13,764 nucleotides of DNA from PNAI01 sp964575715 (GTDB lineage Bacteria > Pseudomonadota > Alphaproteobacteria > Rhizobiales > Xanthobacteraceae): positions 1-13,764 of the forward strand of contig CAZNSG010000369.1 of assembly GCA_964575715.1 (NCBI GenBank), given 5' to 3'. This document shows positions 1-5,972 of this stretch, in pieces. Each line of letters starts with the position of its first letter. The first letter of the stretch is position 1. The translations under genes were made by a program, and so were the position numbers. Under the pieces are notes generated by a model. That model was not told the DNA's origin and made no database searches. It was given only the letters and a program-made list of their open reading frames with translations.

Positions 1-429
1 TACATCGGCAACGGGCCGTGATCCAACCTGCGGGAAGATGTCCGCCTCAAGCCGCGCCAGGAGCAGTGCCCAATACCTCGGAGCCAATCTGTTGCGCTGG
101 TTGGCGATCCATTCCCGAGCAACTGCCTCAAACGTATTTTCCCTCCCGTGTCTTGCGGCACGCTTGGTCGTCTTCTTCTCCGCGCTGGGGTCAATATCTT
201 TGGCCAGCAGCGCTCGCGCGTCTTCGCGGCGAGTTCGTGCGTCGGAAAGCGTTACGGTTGGATAGATGCCGAGAGCAAGAGTGCGGCGCTTCAGAGCGAA
301 ACGATAATCCAAGCGCCAGTAACGTGCGCCGTCCGGCGTGACGAGAAGATACATTCCGCCGCCGTCACTCAATTTGTACGCTTTTGCTTTCGGCTTGGCG
401 TTGCGGATGCGCGTGTCGGTCAAGGTCAT
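1..429 (-). CDS. P4/CP4-57-type tyrosine integrase, N-terminal part (runs off window)
   Basis: Reading the minus strand from an ATG at 429 gives an uninterrupted 143-codon frame to the window edge. It begins MTLTDTRIRNAKPKAKAYKL and continues with DGGGMYLLVTPDGARYWRL and LALGIYPTVTLSDARTRRE. These are hallmarks of the arm-type DNA-binding domain (DUF4102, roughly residues 3-90) of P4-like phage and island integrases. From about residue 105 (NTFEAVAREWIANQ) the core-binding SAM-like domain starts. The catalytic domain would lie outside the window, so I cannot say whether the gene is intact. Such enzymes integrate and excise genomic islands, usually at tRNA 3' ends. It reads leftwards, away from the broken thioesterase gene, so its element should extend to the left. 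Family assignment is firm; activity is unknown. It is not a copy of the integrase at the right end. Confidence 0.88.
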   Translation of the reverse strand, partial: MTLTDTRIRNAKPKAKAYKLSDGGGMYLLVTPDGARYWRLDYRFALKRRTLALGIYPTVTLSDARTRREDARALLAKDIDPSAEKKTTKRAARHGRENTFEAVAREWIANQRNRLAPRYWALLLARLEADIFPQVGSRPVADV

Positions 430-494
430 GACGGTATCTCCACGCCCTAATGAGGGCAGGATCAGATTGATTATACCGTCATAGATACCGTCAA
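430..494 (-). promoter_or_regulatory. Repeat-rich promoter/operator region of the left integrase
   Basis: GACGGTATC (430-438), directly against the integrase start codon, is the exact inverse of GATACCGTC (484-492). A third, shorter copy ATACCGTC lies at 473-480, so the two distal copies form a 12-bp-period direct repeat. On the minus strand a perfect TATAAT (470-475) overlaps the middle copy, and TTGACG (489-494) overlaps the distal one, but the spacer is only 13 bp, too short for a standard sigma70 promoter. Binding sites overlapping an integrase promoter and start codon would suit autorepression by the integrase or control by an excisionase. The repeats are plain in the sequence; the promoter and operator roles are inferred. 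Confidence 0.45.
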
Positions 495-562
495 TTTTTC
501 CGGCTGCAAGGGAGCATCAGCAAACAACAGTGGATGGCGGCGGTCGGAAAACTATTGGTGTC

Positions 563-868
563 TCAGTGCTTTTTGGACATTCGCGAACGGGCGCGAACAA
601 ATGCGAACGAGAGTATGGCTGGGGCGCCAACATCATGACCCACTGGCGTGGCGGCCAGATGCCGTATCTCGACTCCCGTACCGACCGCGCTCTCACCCGC
701 ATCGAGATATGATCGAATTGCATTGAGAGCGGCGTTTTCCATGATCATTATCATCACCGGAGTGGCCAGCACCTGCGGCAACATTGCGTCCTTGAATTGA
801 TTGGCGAGATGCTGAGGCAACACGCGCAACTTGTACGCCCCCTTCGCTCCCGGCGGAATTTGTTGCAT
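563..868 (-). pseudogene. FlK-like acyl-CoA thioesterase, 3'-truncated
   Basis: The frame starts at an ATG at 868, with GAGGA (872-876) just upstream as a ribosome binding site. Residues 1-80 look like the hotdog thioesterases of the fluoroacetyl-CoA thioesterase (FlK) family found as small proteins of about 130 residues in Rhizobiales. The FlK catalytic triad is recognisable as T36 (LATPVM), E44 (IMENAAL) and H70 (RHLAATP), with the same spacing as T42, E50 and H76 of FlK. After GHDV (about nt 629) the resemblance stops. The remaining 21 residues, rich in Arg, Ser and Ala, do not resemble the missing C-terminal beta strands, and neither of the other two reading frames restores them. The break coincides with the repeats upstream of the left integrase, so the gene was probably cut by integration of, or a rearrangement at, that element. 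A product would lack about a third of the fold and is unlikely to work. Confidence 0.66.
582..608. repeat. Three GCGAAC repeats at exact 10-bp spacing (candidate integrase arm sites)
   Basis: GCGAAC occurs at 583-588, 593-598 and 603-608, a spacing of exactly one helical turn. The array lies between the integrase start and the point where the thioesterase homology ends. Phased short repeats near an attachment site are typical of arm-type integrase or excisionase binding sites. The first copy sits inside a TTCGCGAA palindrome. The role is inferred from position only. Confidence 0.4.
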
Positions 869-956
869 TGGTCCTCTTCAATCCAGCAGATTTTTCGCAA
901 CCTGAATTCGAACCGCGACCGTCGCCGCCGATCGAAACTGAAATACTTTGTCATCG

Positions 957-1034
957 CTAGTGTGGTGGTTCAGAAGTTCCCTTAATCCCCGCCGCGAGTC
1001 CGACAAGGGAACTTCTGAACCAAAACCACACTAG
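957..1034. repeat. Long palindrome 1 of a tandem pair (CTAGTGT-ended)
   Basis: The arms CTAGTGTGGT (957-966) plus GGTTCAGAAGTTCCCTT (967-983) pair perfectly with 1005-1021 and 1025-1034. This makes a 27-bp stem with a 21-nt loop and an extra AAA (1022-1024) on one side. It ends in CTAG at both outer limits. It carries no coding potential and looks like one copy of a dispersed palindromic element. It is related to the next palindrome. Confidence 0.75.
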
Positions 1035-1045
1035 AATCATACATT

Positions 1046-1122
1046 GCTAGTGTCCTTTCGAATCCGAAATTCGCTAACGGGGGGCTGAGAATATAAGCGA
1101 ACTTCGGATTCGGGACACTAGC
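1046..1122. repeat. Long palindrome 2 of a tandem pair (CTAGTGT-ended); possible terminator for lpxD
   Basis: The left arm GCTAGTGTCC (1046-1055), an extra TTT (1056-1058) and CGAATCCGAAATTCGCT (1059-1075) pair with 1096-1122 with one mismatch. The loop is about 20 nt. Outer ends (CTAGTGT/ACACTAG), stem length, loop size and a single 3-nt A/T bulge about 10 nt from the outer end all match palindrome 1, and both share GAAGTTC in the inner stem. It begins 18 nt past the lpxD stop codon, so its transcript could fold into a terminator-like hairpin, although no U-tract follows. Confidence 0.72.
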
Positions 1123-1139
1123 GCGTTCCTTTCAGTCCG

Positions 1140-2222
1140 CTAGACCGATTGCCCACCCTCGTCGGTTGCGGAACCTGTAGTGCTGCTACCAGGCTTGGCG
1201 AGCCGTTCGAGCACCGCCATTTCACGGAAAAATTGTTTGAACGGCTTGGCGCTGGGAAAGCCTCCCCAGCGCGCACCTTGGGGAACATCGCGCATCAGGG
1301 TGGATCGCGCAGCAAGCTCCGCCCCCTTGCCGACCGTAACATGCGGGTGGATGCCGACCCGTGCCGCCAGCACAACAAAATCTTCCAGCGTCACGCTTCC
1401 GCTGAGGCCCGATTGCGCTACGATGATGCAGTGACGGCCGATAACCACATTGTGGCCGATCTGAACCAGGTTATCGATCTTTGTCCCTTCGCCGATCACG
1501 GTGTCACGAATGCCGCCGCGGTCGATGGCCGTTCCGGACCCGATTTCAACGTCATCATGAATAATGACACTGCCGACCTGCGGAACCTTGACGTGCCCTT
1601 GTGCGTTTGACAGGTAGCCGAATCCATCTTGCCCAATATGGCATCCGGGATGGATGATGACGCGGTTGCCGATGAGCGTGTTGATGATCGAACTGCCTGC
1701 CCCGATCGCACAATCCCGGCCGATGCGAACTTCCGGTCCGATCACGACATTGGCTGAGATCACGCTTCCGGCTCCGATCTCGGCCCGCGGACCGATCACT
1801 GCGGCCGGATCGACCCTCACGCCGTTCTCAAGCCGGGCCGTGGGATGGACGAATGCGCCCGCCGACACTCCGTCCGATTCGAACAGCGAAGTCGGGTTCA
1901 AGGCGTCGGCGTAAAATTTCCGCATCACGGTGACAAACGCACGATAAGGGTCACGCGTTTGCAACACCATCAGATCGCTAGGCGCCCGGTCTACAAAGCG
2001 CTCGCTCATCAAACACGCACCGGCGCGTGTCGACGCCAAATTGTCGACAAACCTGGGACTATCCATGTAGGTGAGATCAGACGGTCCGGCAAGATCGATT
2101 GGTGCTACATTGGTGATACGAAGTTCGAGCCGCACGTCATCGTGTGGCACCGCTCCCGTCATCGAAACGATCTCGCCGACCGTCAACCCAGATGGCTGCT
2201 TAAAAAAACGCGAATCTGTCAT
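1140..2222 (-). CDS. lpxD: UDP-3-O-(3-hydroxyacyl)glucosamine N-acyltransferase LpxD
   Basis: LpxD adds the second 3-hydroxyacyl chain, from acyl-ACP, to UDP-3-O-acyl-glucosamine in lipid A synthesis in the cytoplasm. The protein has an N-terminal uridine-binding domain (about residues 8-95) and then many hexapeptide repeats of a left-handed beta helix (about 120-315), for example VIGPRAEIGAGSVI. Signature segments are GFGY (200-203), AIDRGGIRDTVIG, and QIGHNV with the likely catalytic His257. A C-terminal helix follows. I chose the ATG at 2222 (360 residues), which has AGGGA about 9 nt upstream. A GTG at 2246 in the same frame adds eight residues and cannot be excluded. The gene stands alone, although lpxD usually sits with bamA, fabZ, lpxA and lpxB, so it may be a second copy. 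Palindromic repeats flank it on both sides. Confidence 0.92.
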   Translation of the reverse strand: MTDSRFFKQPSGLTVGEIVSMTGAVPHDDVRLELRITNVAPIDLAGPSDLTYMDSPRFVDNLASTRAGACLMSERFVDRAPSDLMVLQTRDPYRAFVTVMRKFYADALNPTSLFESDGVSAGAFVHPTARLENGVRVDPAAVIGPRAEIGAGSVISANVVIGPEVRIGRDCAIGAGSSIINTLIGNRVIIHPGCHIGQDGFGYLSNAQGHVKVPQVGSVIIHDDVEIGSGTAIDRGGIRDTVIGEGTKIDNLVQIGHNVVIGRHCIIVAQSGLSGSVTLEDFVVLAARVGIHPHVTVGKGAELAARSTLMRDVPQGARWGGFPSAKPFKQFFREMAVLERLAKPGSSTTGSATDEGGQSV

Positions 2223-2354
2223 GTCATTTATTCCCTGCGCAGGCACCGCTCTTCCCGCAGCGCTGGAGCGAATGAGCAGTCGGGAGTCTCTACCATATCA
2301 GATGCTTTCGGAGAAACTCATCTGACCTTCATGAGCTGCTTGAGCCGACGCCTT

Positions 2355-2637
2355 ATACCAACGGAGTAAAGTAATGAACGTCATCCTGAGGTGCTCGGCG
2401 CGCAGCGCCGAGCCTGGAAGGATGTACGGCCACCGATCTTGGGTTTACCCAAGATCGGCATATTAAGAGCGCAAGTCGGGTAAACCCGACTTGCGCTGCC
2501 GTCGCCCACCGATCTCGGGTTTACCCGAGATCGGAATTACAATGCGCAAGTCGGCCAAGGCCCGACTTGCGGTGGCTCGCTTCGCTCGCACCTCAGGGTG
2601 ACGGGGACAGTGAGTCATCCGATCTCGCCGTTGGTAT
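2355..2637. mobile_element. Composite palindromic repeat element, MITE-like, with nested inverted ends
   Basis: Outer ends ATACCAACGG (2355-2364) and CCGTTGGTAT (2628-2637) are exact inverse copies. Inside them, GTCATCCTGAGGTGC (2380-2394) mirrors GCACCTCAGGGTGAC (2588-2602) with one mismatch. There is no coding capacity between them, only hairpins. The segment lies between the LLM oxidoreductase stop (2692) and the lpxD start, and fills most of an otherwise gene-free stretch of about 470 bases. Palindromic units starting with GTCATCCTGAGGTGC are, from memory, common in Bradyrhizobium-type genomes. Non-autonomous transposition is inferred from the nested inverted ends; I do not see a clear target-site duplication. 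Confidence 0.62.
2393..2571. repeat. Array of five hairpins inside the composite element (A-B-A-B pattern)
   Basis: A small GC-rich hairpin at 2393-2413 (9-bp arms GCTCGGCGC / GCGCCGAGC, loop GCA) is followed by four larger perfect or near-perfect hairpins. Type A at 2433-2458 has arms CCGATCTTGGGT and type A at 2509-2534 has CCGATCTCGGGT. Type B at 2468-2497 has arms AGCGCAAGTCGGGT and type B at 2545-2571 has CGCAAGTCGG. The two A copies differ by a compensated pair change (T-A to C-G), so base pairing has been kept. Transcribed from the LLM gene side, the array would form strong stem-loops that could stop transcription or stabilise the operon mRNA. Confidence 0.7.
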
Positions 2638-2691
2638 TAGTCTGCTTGCGCCGAGACGCGCAACAATGCGCCACATATGCGCTTTCGGCAT

Positions 2692-3768
2692 TCAGGCAAT
2701 GATCTTGGCCCGCGCATCCGTCTTGAACTTTGGAATCACCTCGCCGGAGAACAATTCGAGCGAGGCAAGCGCTTTCTCGCTGCCGTACCATGGCGGGTAA
2801 TGCAGCATGATCGATTCCGCGCCTGTCATCTCGCGCAAGGTCTTGATCTTCTCCACCAATGTCGCGGGCGAGCCATGCAAAATGATGTCGCGTGTGAGCG
2901 CATCGTAATTGCGCGGGCTCGATCCCACGTCCTGCGAGACGGTGCCGAGATAGCCCGAGGTGTGACCGCTGGAAAAGTGCTGCAGGCTGCGCAGAATGCC
3001 GGCTTCGCTTTCGCGCTTTGCCTTGGCATCAGTCTCCGCCACATAGACCCAGCGCGCGACATCGACATGCCCGCGCGCCGGATTTTTGCGCAGCGTCGGC
3101 GGCGTTGCTTCCAGCGCGGCGCGATAGACCTTGGTCTGGCGCGCCAGCTCCGCAAATGGCGTCCAACTCGACAGCAGGAGGCCAAAACCCATACGCCCGG
3201 CCACTCCGATCGAGCGCTCGGTCGCGCCCGCCAGAAAGATCGGCGGATGCGGCTGCTGCAGCGGATGCGGGAACAATTCATAGTCGCCGTCAACCTTGAA
3301 CCTGTAATGCTTGCCCTGATGCGCGATGCGTTTGTTGTGGAAGAGCTCCATCAACACCTGCAGCGCTTCTTCTTGGACGTCCCGCCGGCCGTCGAAATCG
3401 GCGCCGAAACCCTCAAATTCATATTGGCGATACCCCGAGCCGAGGCCAAGCTGAAACCGGCCCTTGCTCAAGATGTCTATAAAGGCCGCATTTTCAGCCA
3501 CGCGCAGCGGATTGGCGAGCGGCAGTGTTACCACCGCCGTACCGATCTTGATCCGCTTGGTCAGCGCGGCGAGATAGCCGGCATAGACAAAGACATCCGG
3601 CATGATGCCATACTCGTTGCTGAAATGATGCTCGGCCAGCCAGGCATAATCGAAGCCGAGCTCATCGGCGCGCACGATCTGGCGCGTCACGCGCGCGTGC
3701 ACGTCGCGGTGGGGATATGGCTCTGTCTCGGTGTTTGGATGCGACGTGAATAAGATGCCGAATTCCAT
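2692..3768 (-). CDS. LLM-class (bacterial luciferase-like) flavin-dependent oxidoreductase
   Basis: This 358-residue protein belongs to the luciferase-like TIM-barrel flavoprotein family. These enzymes use FMNH2 supplied by a partner reductase, or F420, to oxygenate or reduce small molecules. Recognisable segments are the N-terminal strand MEFGILFTSH, the family motif DYAWLAEHHFSNEYGIMPDV (residues about 40-59), RIKIGTAVVTLPLANPLRVAEN, and ILSKGRFQLGLGSGYRQYEF. A C-terminal KIKTLREMTGAESIML segment follows. There is no signal peptide. AGGG lies close to the ATG. It is the last gene of the catabolic group, 133 nt beyond the ridA-type gene, so it may have its own promoter; no convincing one is visible. 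The composite hairpin repeat lies just past its stop. The substrate cannot be told from sequence. Confidence 0.88.
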   Translation of the reverse strand: MEFGILFTSHPNTETEPYPHRDVHARVTRQIVRADELGFDYAWLAEHHFSNEYGIMPDVFVYAGYLAALTKRIKIGTAVVTLPLANPLRVAENAAFIDILSKGRFQLGLGSGYRQYEFEGFGADFDGRRDVQEEALQVLMELFHNKRIAHQGKHYRFKVDGDYELFPHPLQQPHPPIFLAGATERSIGVAGRMGFGLLLSSWTPFAELARQTKVYRAALEATPPTLRKNPARGHVDVARWVYVAETDAKAKRESEAGILRSLQHFSSGHTSGYLGTVSQDVGSSPRNYDALTRDIILHGSPATLVEKIKTLREMTGAESIMLHYPPWYGSEKALASLELFSGEVIPKFKTDARAKIIA

Positions 3769-3901
3769 AGGCCCTCGCTTTCGCTAACTTTCCAGGTCGG
3801 TCGCCTGCCACCATCATCCCATTGGTGCGAGGCTGATGCCAAGCGAAAACTATTGTGCAGTAACATGCTCAATCCGATTGTTCTGAAGTCGAGACCAGAA
3901 T

Positions 3902-4315
3902 TTATTTGGGCAGGACGGCCGATGCTTCGATTTCAACCTTCGCTCCGTCTTCGATCAAGCCTGCCACTTCTACCATCGTCATGGCTGGAAAGTGCTTACC
4001 CATCACGCTGCGGTAGGCTTCGCCGACCTCGCTCAATCGCGACAGGTATTCTCGCTTGTCGGTGACAAACCAAGTCAGCCGCGTGATATGCTCAGCCTTG
4101 CCGCCGGCCTCCTGCAAGATCGAAATAATGTTGTTCAACGCTTGGCGAGTCTGCGCGACAAAATCCTGACTTTCGAATTTCTGCTCGGCGTTCCATCCAA
4201 TTTGTCCAGCCAAAAATACGGTTCGGCCTTCGGCAACGACGCCACTGGCATAGCCCTTGGCCGGTTTCCAGTTTCGCGGATGGACAAACTTGTGTGTAGT
4301 CTGCTGTTGCGTCAT
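3902..4315 (-). CDS. RidA/YjgF/YER057c/UK114-family protein (possible enamine/imine deaminase)
   Basis: A 137-residue single-domain protein of the RidA fold, which forms trimers. Typical RidA proteins hydrolyse reactive enamines or imines and release ammonia; relatives include 2-aminomuconate deaminase. Segments such as VFLAGQIGWN (33-42), QTRQALNNIISILQEAGG and the C-terminal VEVAGLIEDGAKVEIEASAV (115-134) place it firmly in the family. Where E. coli RidA has the substrate-binding Arg105 (PARSCVEV), this protein has PAMTMVEV, so Met112 replaces the arginine and it is not a canonical 2-aminoacrylate deaminase. GAGG lies 8 nt before the ATG. It follows the ligase by 28 nt, so it probably belongs to the operon. 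A job on a nitrogen-containing CoA intermediate is inferred from context. Confidence 0.88.
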   Translation of the reverse strand: MTQQQTTHKFVHPRNWKPAKGYASGVVAEGRTVFLAGQIGWNAEQKFESQDFVAQTRQALNNIISILQEAGGKAEHITRLTWFVTDKREYLSRLSEVGEAYRSVMGKHFPAMTMVEVAGLIEDGAKVEIEASAVLPK

Positions 4316-4343
4316 TCGAATTGCCTCGCTGCATTGAGCATTC

Positions 4344-5972
4344 TCATTGAGTATTTGGCCGCAGCCGGAAACGCTGGATCTTGCCGGTCAGGGTCTTCGG
4401 CAAAGCGTCGGTAAACTTCACCGATCGCGGATACTTGTAAGGTGCGATGGTTGCTTTGACATGGTCTTGCAGCTTGCGGACAGTGTCCGCATCGCCGATG
4501 ACGCCCTGCTTGAGCACCACATGCGCTTCGACGATCTGGCCGCGCTCCGCGTCCAGTATTCCGATGACCGCGCATTCCTTGACATCGGGATGAGTGAGCA
4601 GCGCGCCCTCCACTTCCGGCCCGGCGATGTTGTAGCCGGAGGAAATGATCATATCGTCCATGCGGGCGGCGAAGTGAAAGTAGCCATTCGCATCCTGATA
4701 GAATGCGTCACCCGTCAGGTTCCAGCCATCGCGGACATATTTGCTTTGCCGCTCATCCGCGAGATAGTGGCAACCGGTCGGGCCACGAACCGCCAGCAGG
4801 CCGATTTCGCCGCGCGCTTTTTCCTTCATATCGTCATCGACGACCATTGCCTGATATCCGGTGACCGGGCGGCCGGTTGAGGCCGGAGCGGCATCTTCCA
4901 GCCGGTTCGATATGAAAATATGCAGCAACTCCGTGGAGCCGATGCCATCGAGTATCGGTTTGCCGGTTTTCTTGGTCCATTCCTGGAACACCGGCGCCGG
5001 CAAGGTTTCGCCGGCCGAGACCGCGATCCGCAAAGACGAAAGATCCGCCCCGCCATCCATGGCCGCAAGCATCACGCGATAAGCGGTCGGCGCGGTGAAT
5101 AGAATGGTCGCCTGATATGTTTCGATGATTTCAATCATGTTCGCGGGCGAAGCATTCTCCAGCAGCGTCGCCGTTGCCCCAAACCGCAAGGGAAAGATCG
5201 CCAGACCGCCGAGGCCGAAAGTGAACGCCAGCGGCGGTGACCCGACGAACACATCGTCCGGTGTCACCCGTAGCATTTCCTTGGCATAGCCATCGGCGAT
5301 GATCAGCAGGTCGCGATGGAAATGGATGGTCGCCTTCGGCTCCCCGGTTGTGCCGGAGGTAAAACCAAGAAGCGCCACATCGTCGCGCCCGGTCTTTACC
5401 GCATCGAAGGTTACCGGTTTGCTGAGCGCAATACGATCAAGCTCGGCGTCATGGTTGGCGGTGCCGTCAAATCCGATTACTTTTTTAAGGAACCGGCTGT
5501 CCTTCGCGCAGACCACCAACTCGTCCATCAGCCGCGTATCGCAAAGCGCAAGCCCGACTTCCGCTTTATCGACGATCTTGCTAAGTTCACTGGCGCGCAG
5601 CATCGGCATTGTATTTACCACCACCGCCCCGGCCTTGGTCGCCGCCAGCCAGCAGGCAACCATCGCCGGATTATTGGCGGAGCGGATCAAGATGCGGTTG
5701 CCGGGCGCAATTCCGTAATCCTCGATCAGCGCGTGCGCGATTCGGTTTGTCCAGTCCGAGAGCTCCTTGTAGGTACGCCGGCGCCCGTTTCCGATCAGCG
5801 CAATGCGATCGCCAAACCCGCGCGCGACCATCCGGTCGGTCAATTCGACCGCGGCATTCAAGGTATCGGGATAGTCAAATCCATCGAGCGGAATCTCCGG
5901 CCATTGATCGATAGGCGGAAGATTGTCACGGGTGAACGTATCGATATGCACAGTGCGCCCAAGCATGCTCAT
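4344..5972 (-). CDS. abmG: Aryl-CoA ligase, 2-aminobenzoate-CoA ligase type
   Basis: A 542-residue acyl-adenylate-forming ligase that activates an aromatic acid to its CoA thioester with ATP. It has the P-loop FTSGTTGEPK (204-213), IGSTELLHIF (345-354) in the A5-like region, the adenosine-binding TGDAF (420-424) and the C-terminal catalytic Lys531 in LPKTLTGKIQ. The N-terminal motif HIDTFTRDNLPP...WPE and the segment GNRILIRSANNPAMVACWLA look like the 2-aminobenzoate-CoA ligases (AbmG) rather than plain benzoate-CoA ligases. Length is also typical of that group. The start codon overlaps the preceding dehydrogenase stop in an ATGA, with GGGGGG just upstream as ribosome binding site. It should supply substrate to the monooxygenase/reductase of this operon. 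Anthranilate is the best guess; salicylate or another ortho-substituted benzoate is possible. Confidence 0.85.
   Translation of the reverse strand: MSMLGRTVHIDTFTRDNLPPIDQWPEIPLDGFDYPDTLNAAVELTDRMVARGFGDRIALIGNGRRRTYKELSDWTNRIAHALIEDYGIAPGNRILIRSANNPAMVACWLAATKAGAVVVNTMPMLRASELSKIVDKAEVGLALCDTRLMDELVVCAKDSRFLKKVIGFDGTANHDAELDRIALSKPVTFDAVKTGRDDVALLGFTSGTTGEPKATIHFHRDLLIIADGYAKEMLRVTPDDVFVGSPPLAFTFGLGGLAIFPLRFGATATLLENASPANMIEIIETYQATILFTAPTAYRVMLAAMDGGADLSSLRIAVSAGETLPAPVFQEWTKKTGKPILDGIGSTELLHIFISNRLEDAAPASTGRPVTGYQAMVVDDDMKEKARGEIGLLAVRGPTGCHYLADERQSKYVRDGWNLTGDAFYQDANGYFHFAARMDDMIISSGYNIAGPEVEGALLTHPDVKECAVIGILDAERGQIVEAHVVLKQGVIGDADTVRKLQDHVKATIAPYKYPRSVKFTDALPKTLTGKIQRFRLRPNTQ

Noticed and set aside
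530..712. A small plus-strand gene of 60 codons opposite the truncated thioesterase.
   Set aside because: No ribosome binding site, no known family, and it spans the thioesterase break and the phased repeats.
957..2571. CRISPR array, suggested by the many repeats.
   Set aside because: The repeats are palindromes with no regular unique spacers and no cas genes; they fit dispersed palindromic elements.
2677..3753. A 358-codon plus-strand open frame almost exactly opposite the LLM oxidoreductase gene.
   Set aside because: It is antisense to a clear protein family member, is rich in Arg, His and Ala as expected of a GC-rich shadow frame, and resembles no known protein.
3769..3901. A terminator between the RidA-type gene and the LLM gene (TTCTG-N10-CAGAA near 3880-3900).
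   Set aside because: The stem is only 5 bp and GC-poor, and on the transcribed strand there is no following U-tract.
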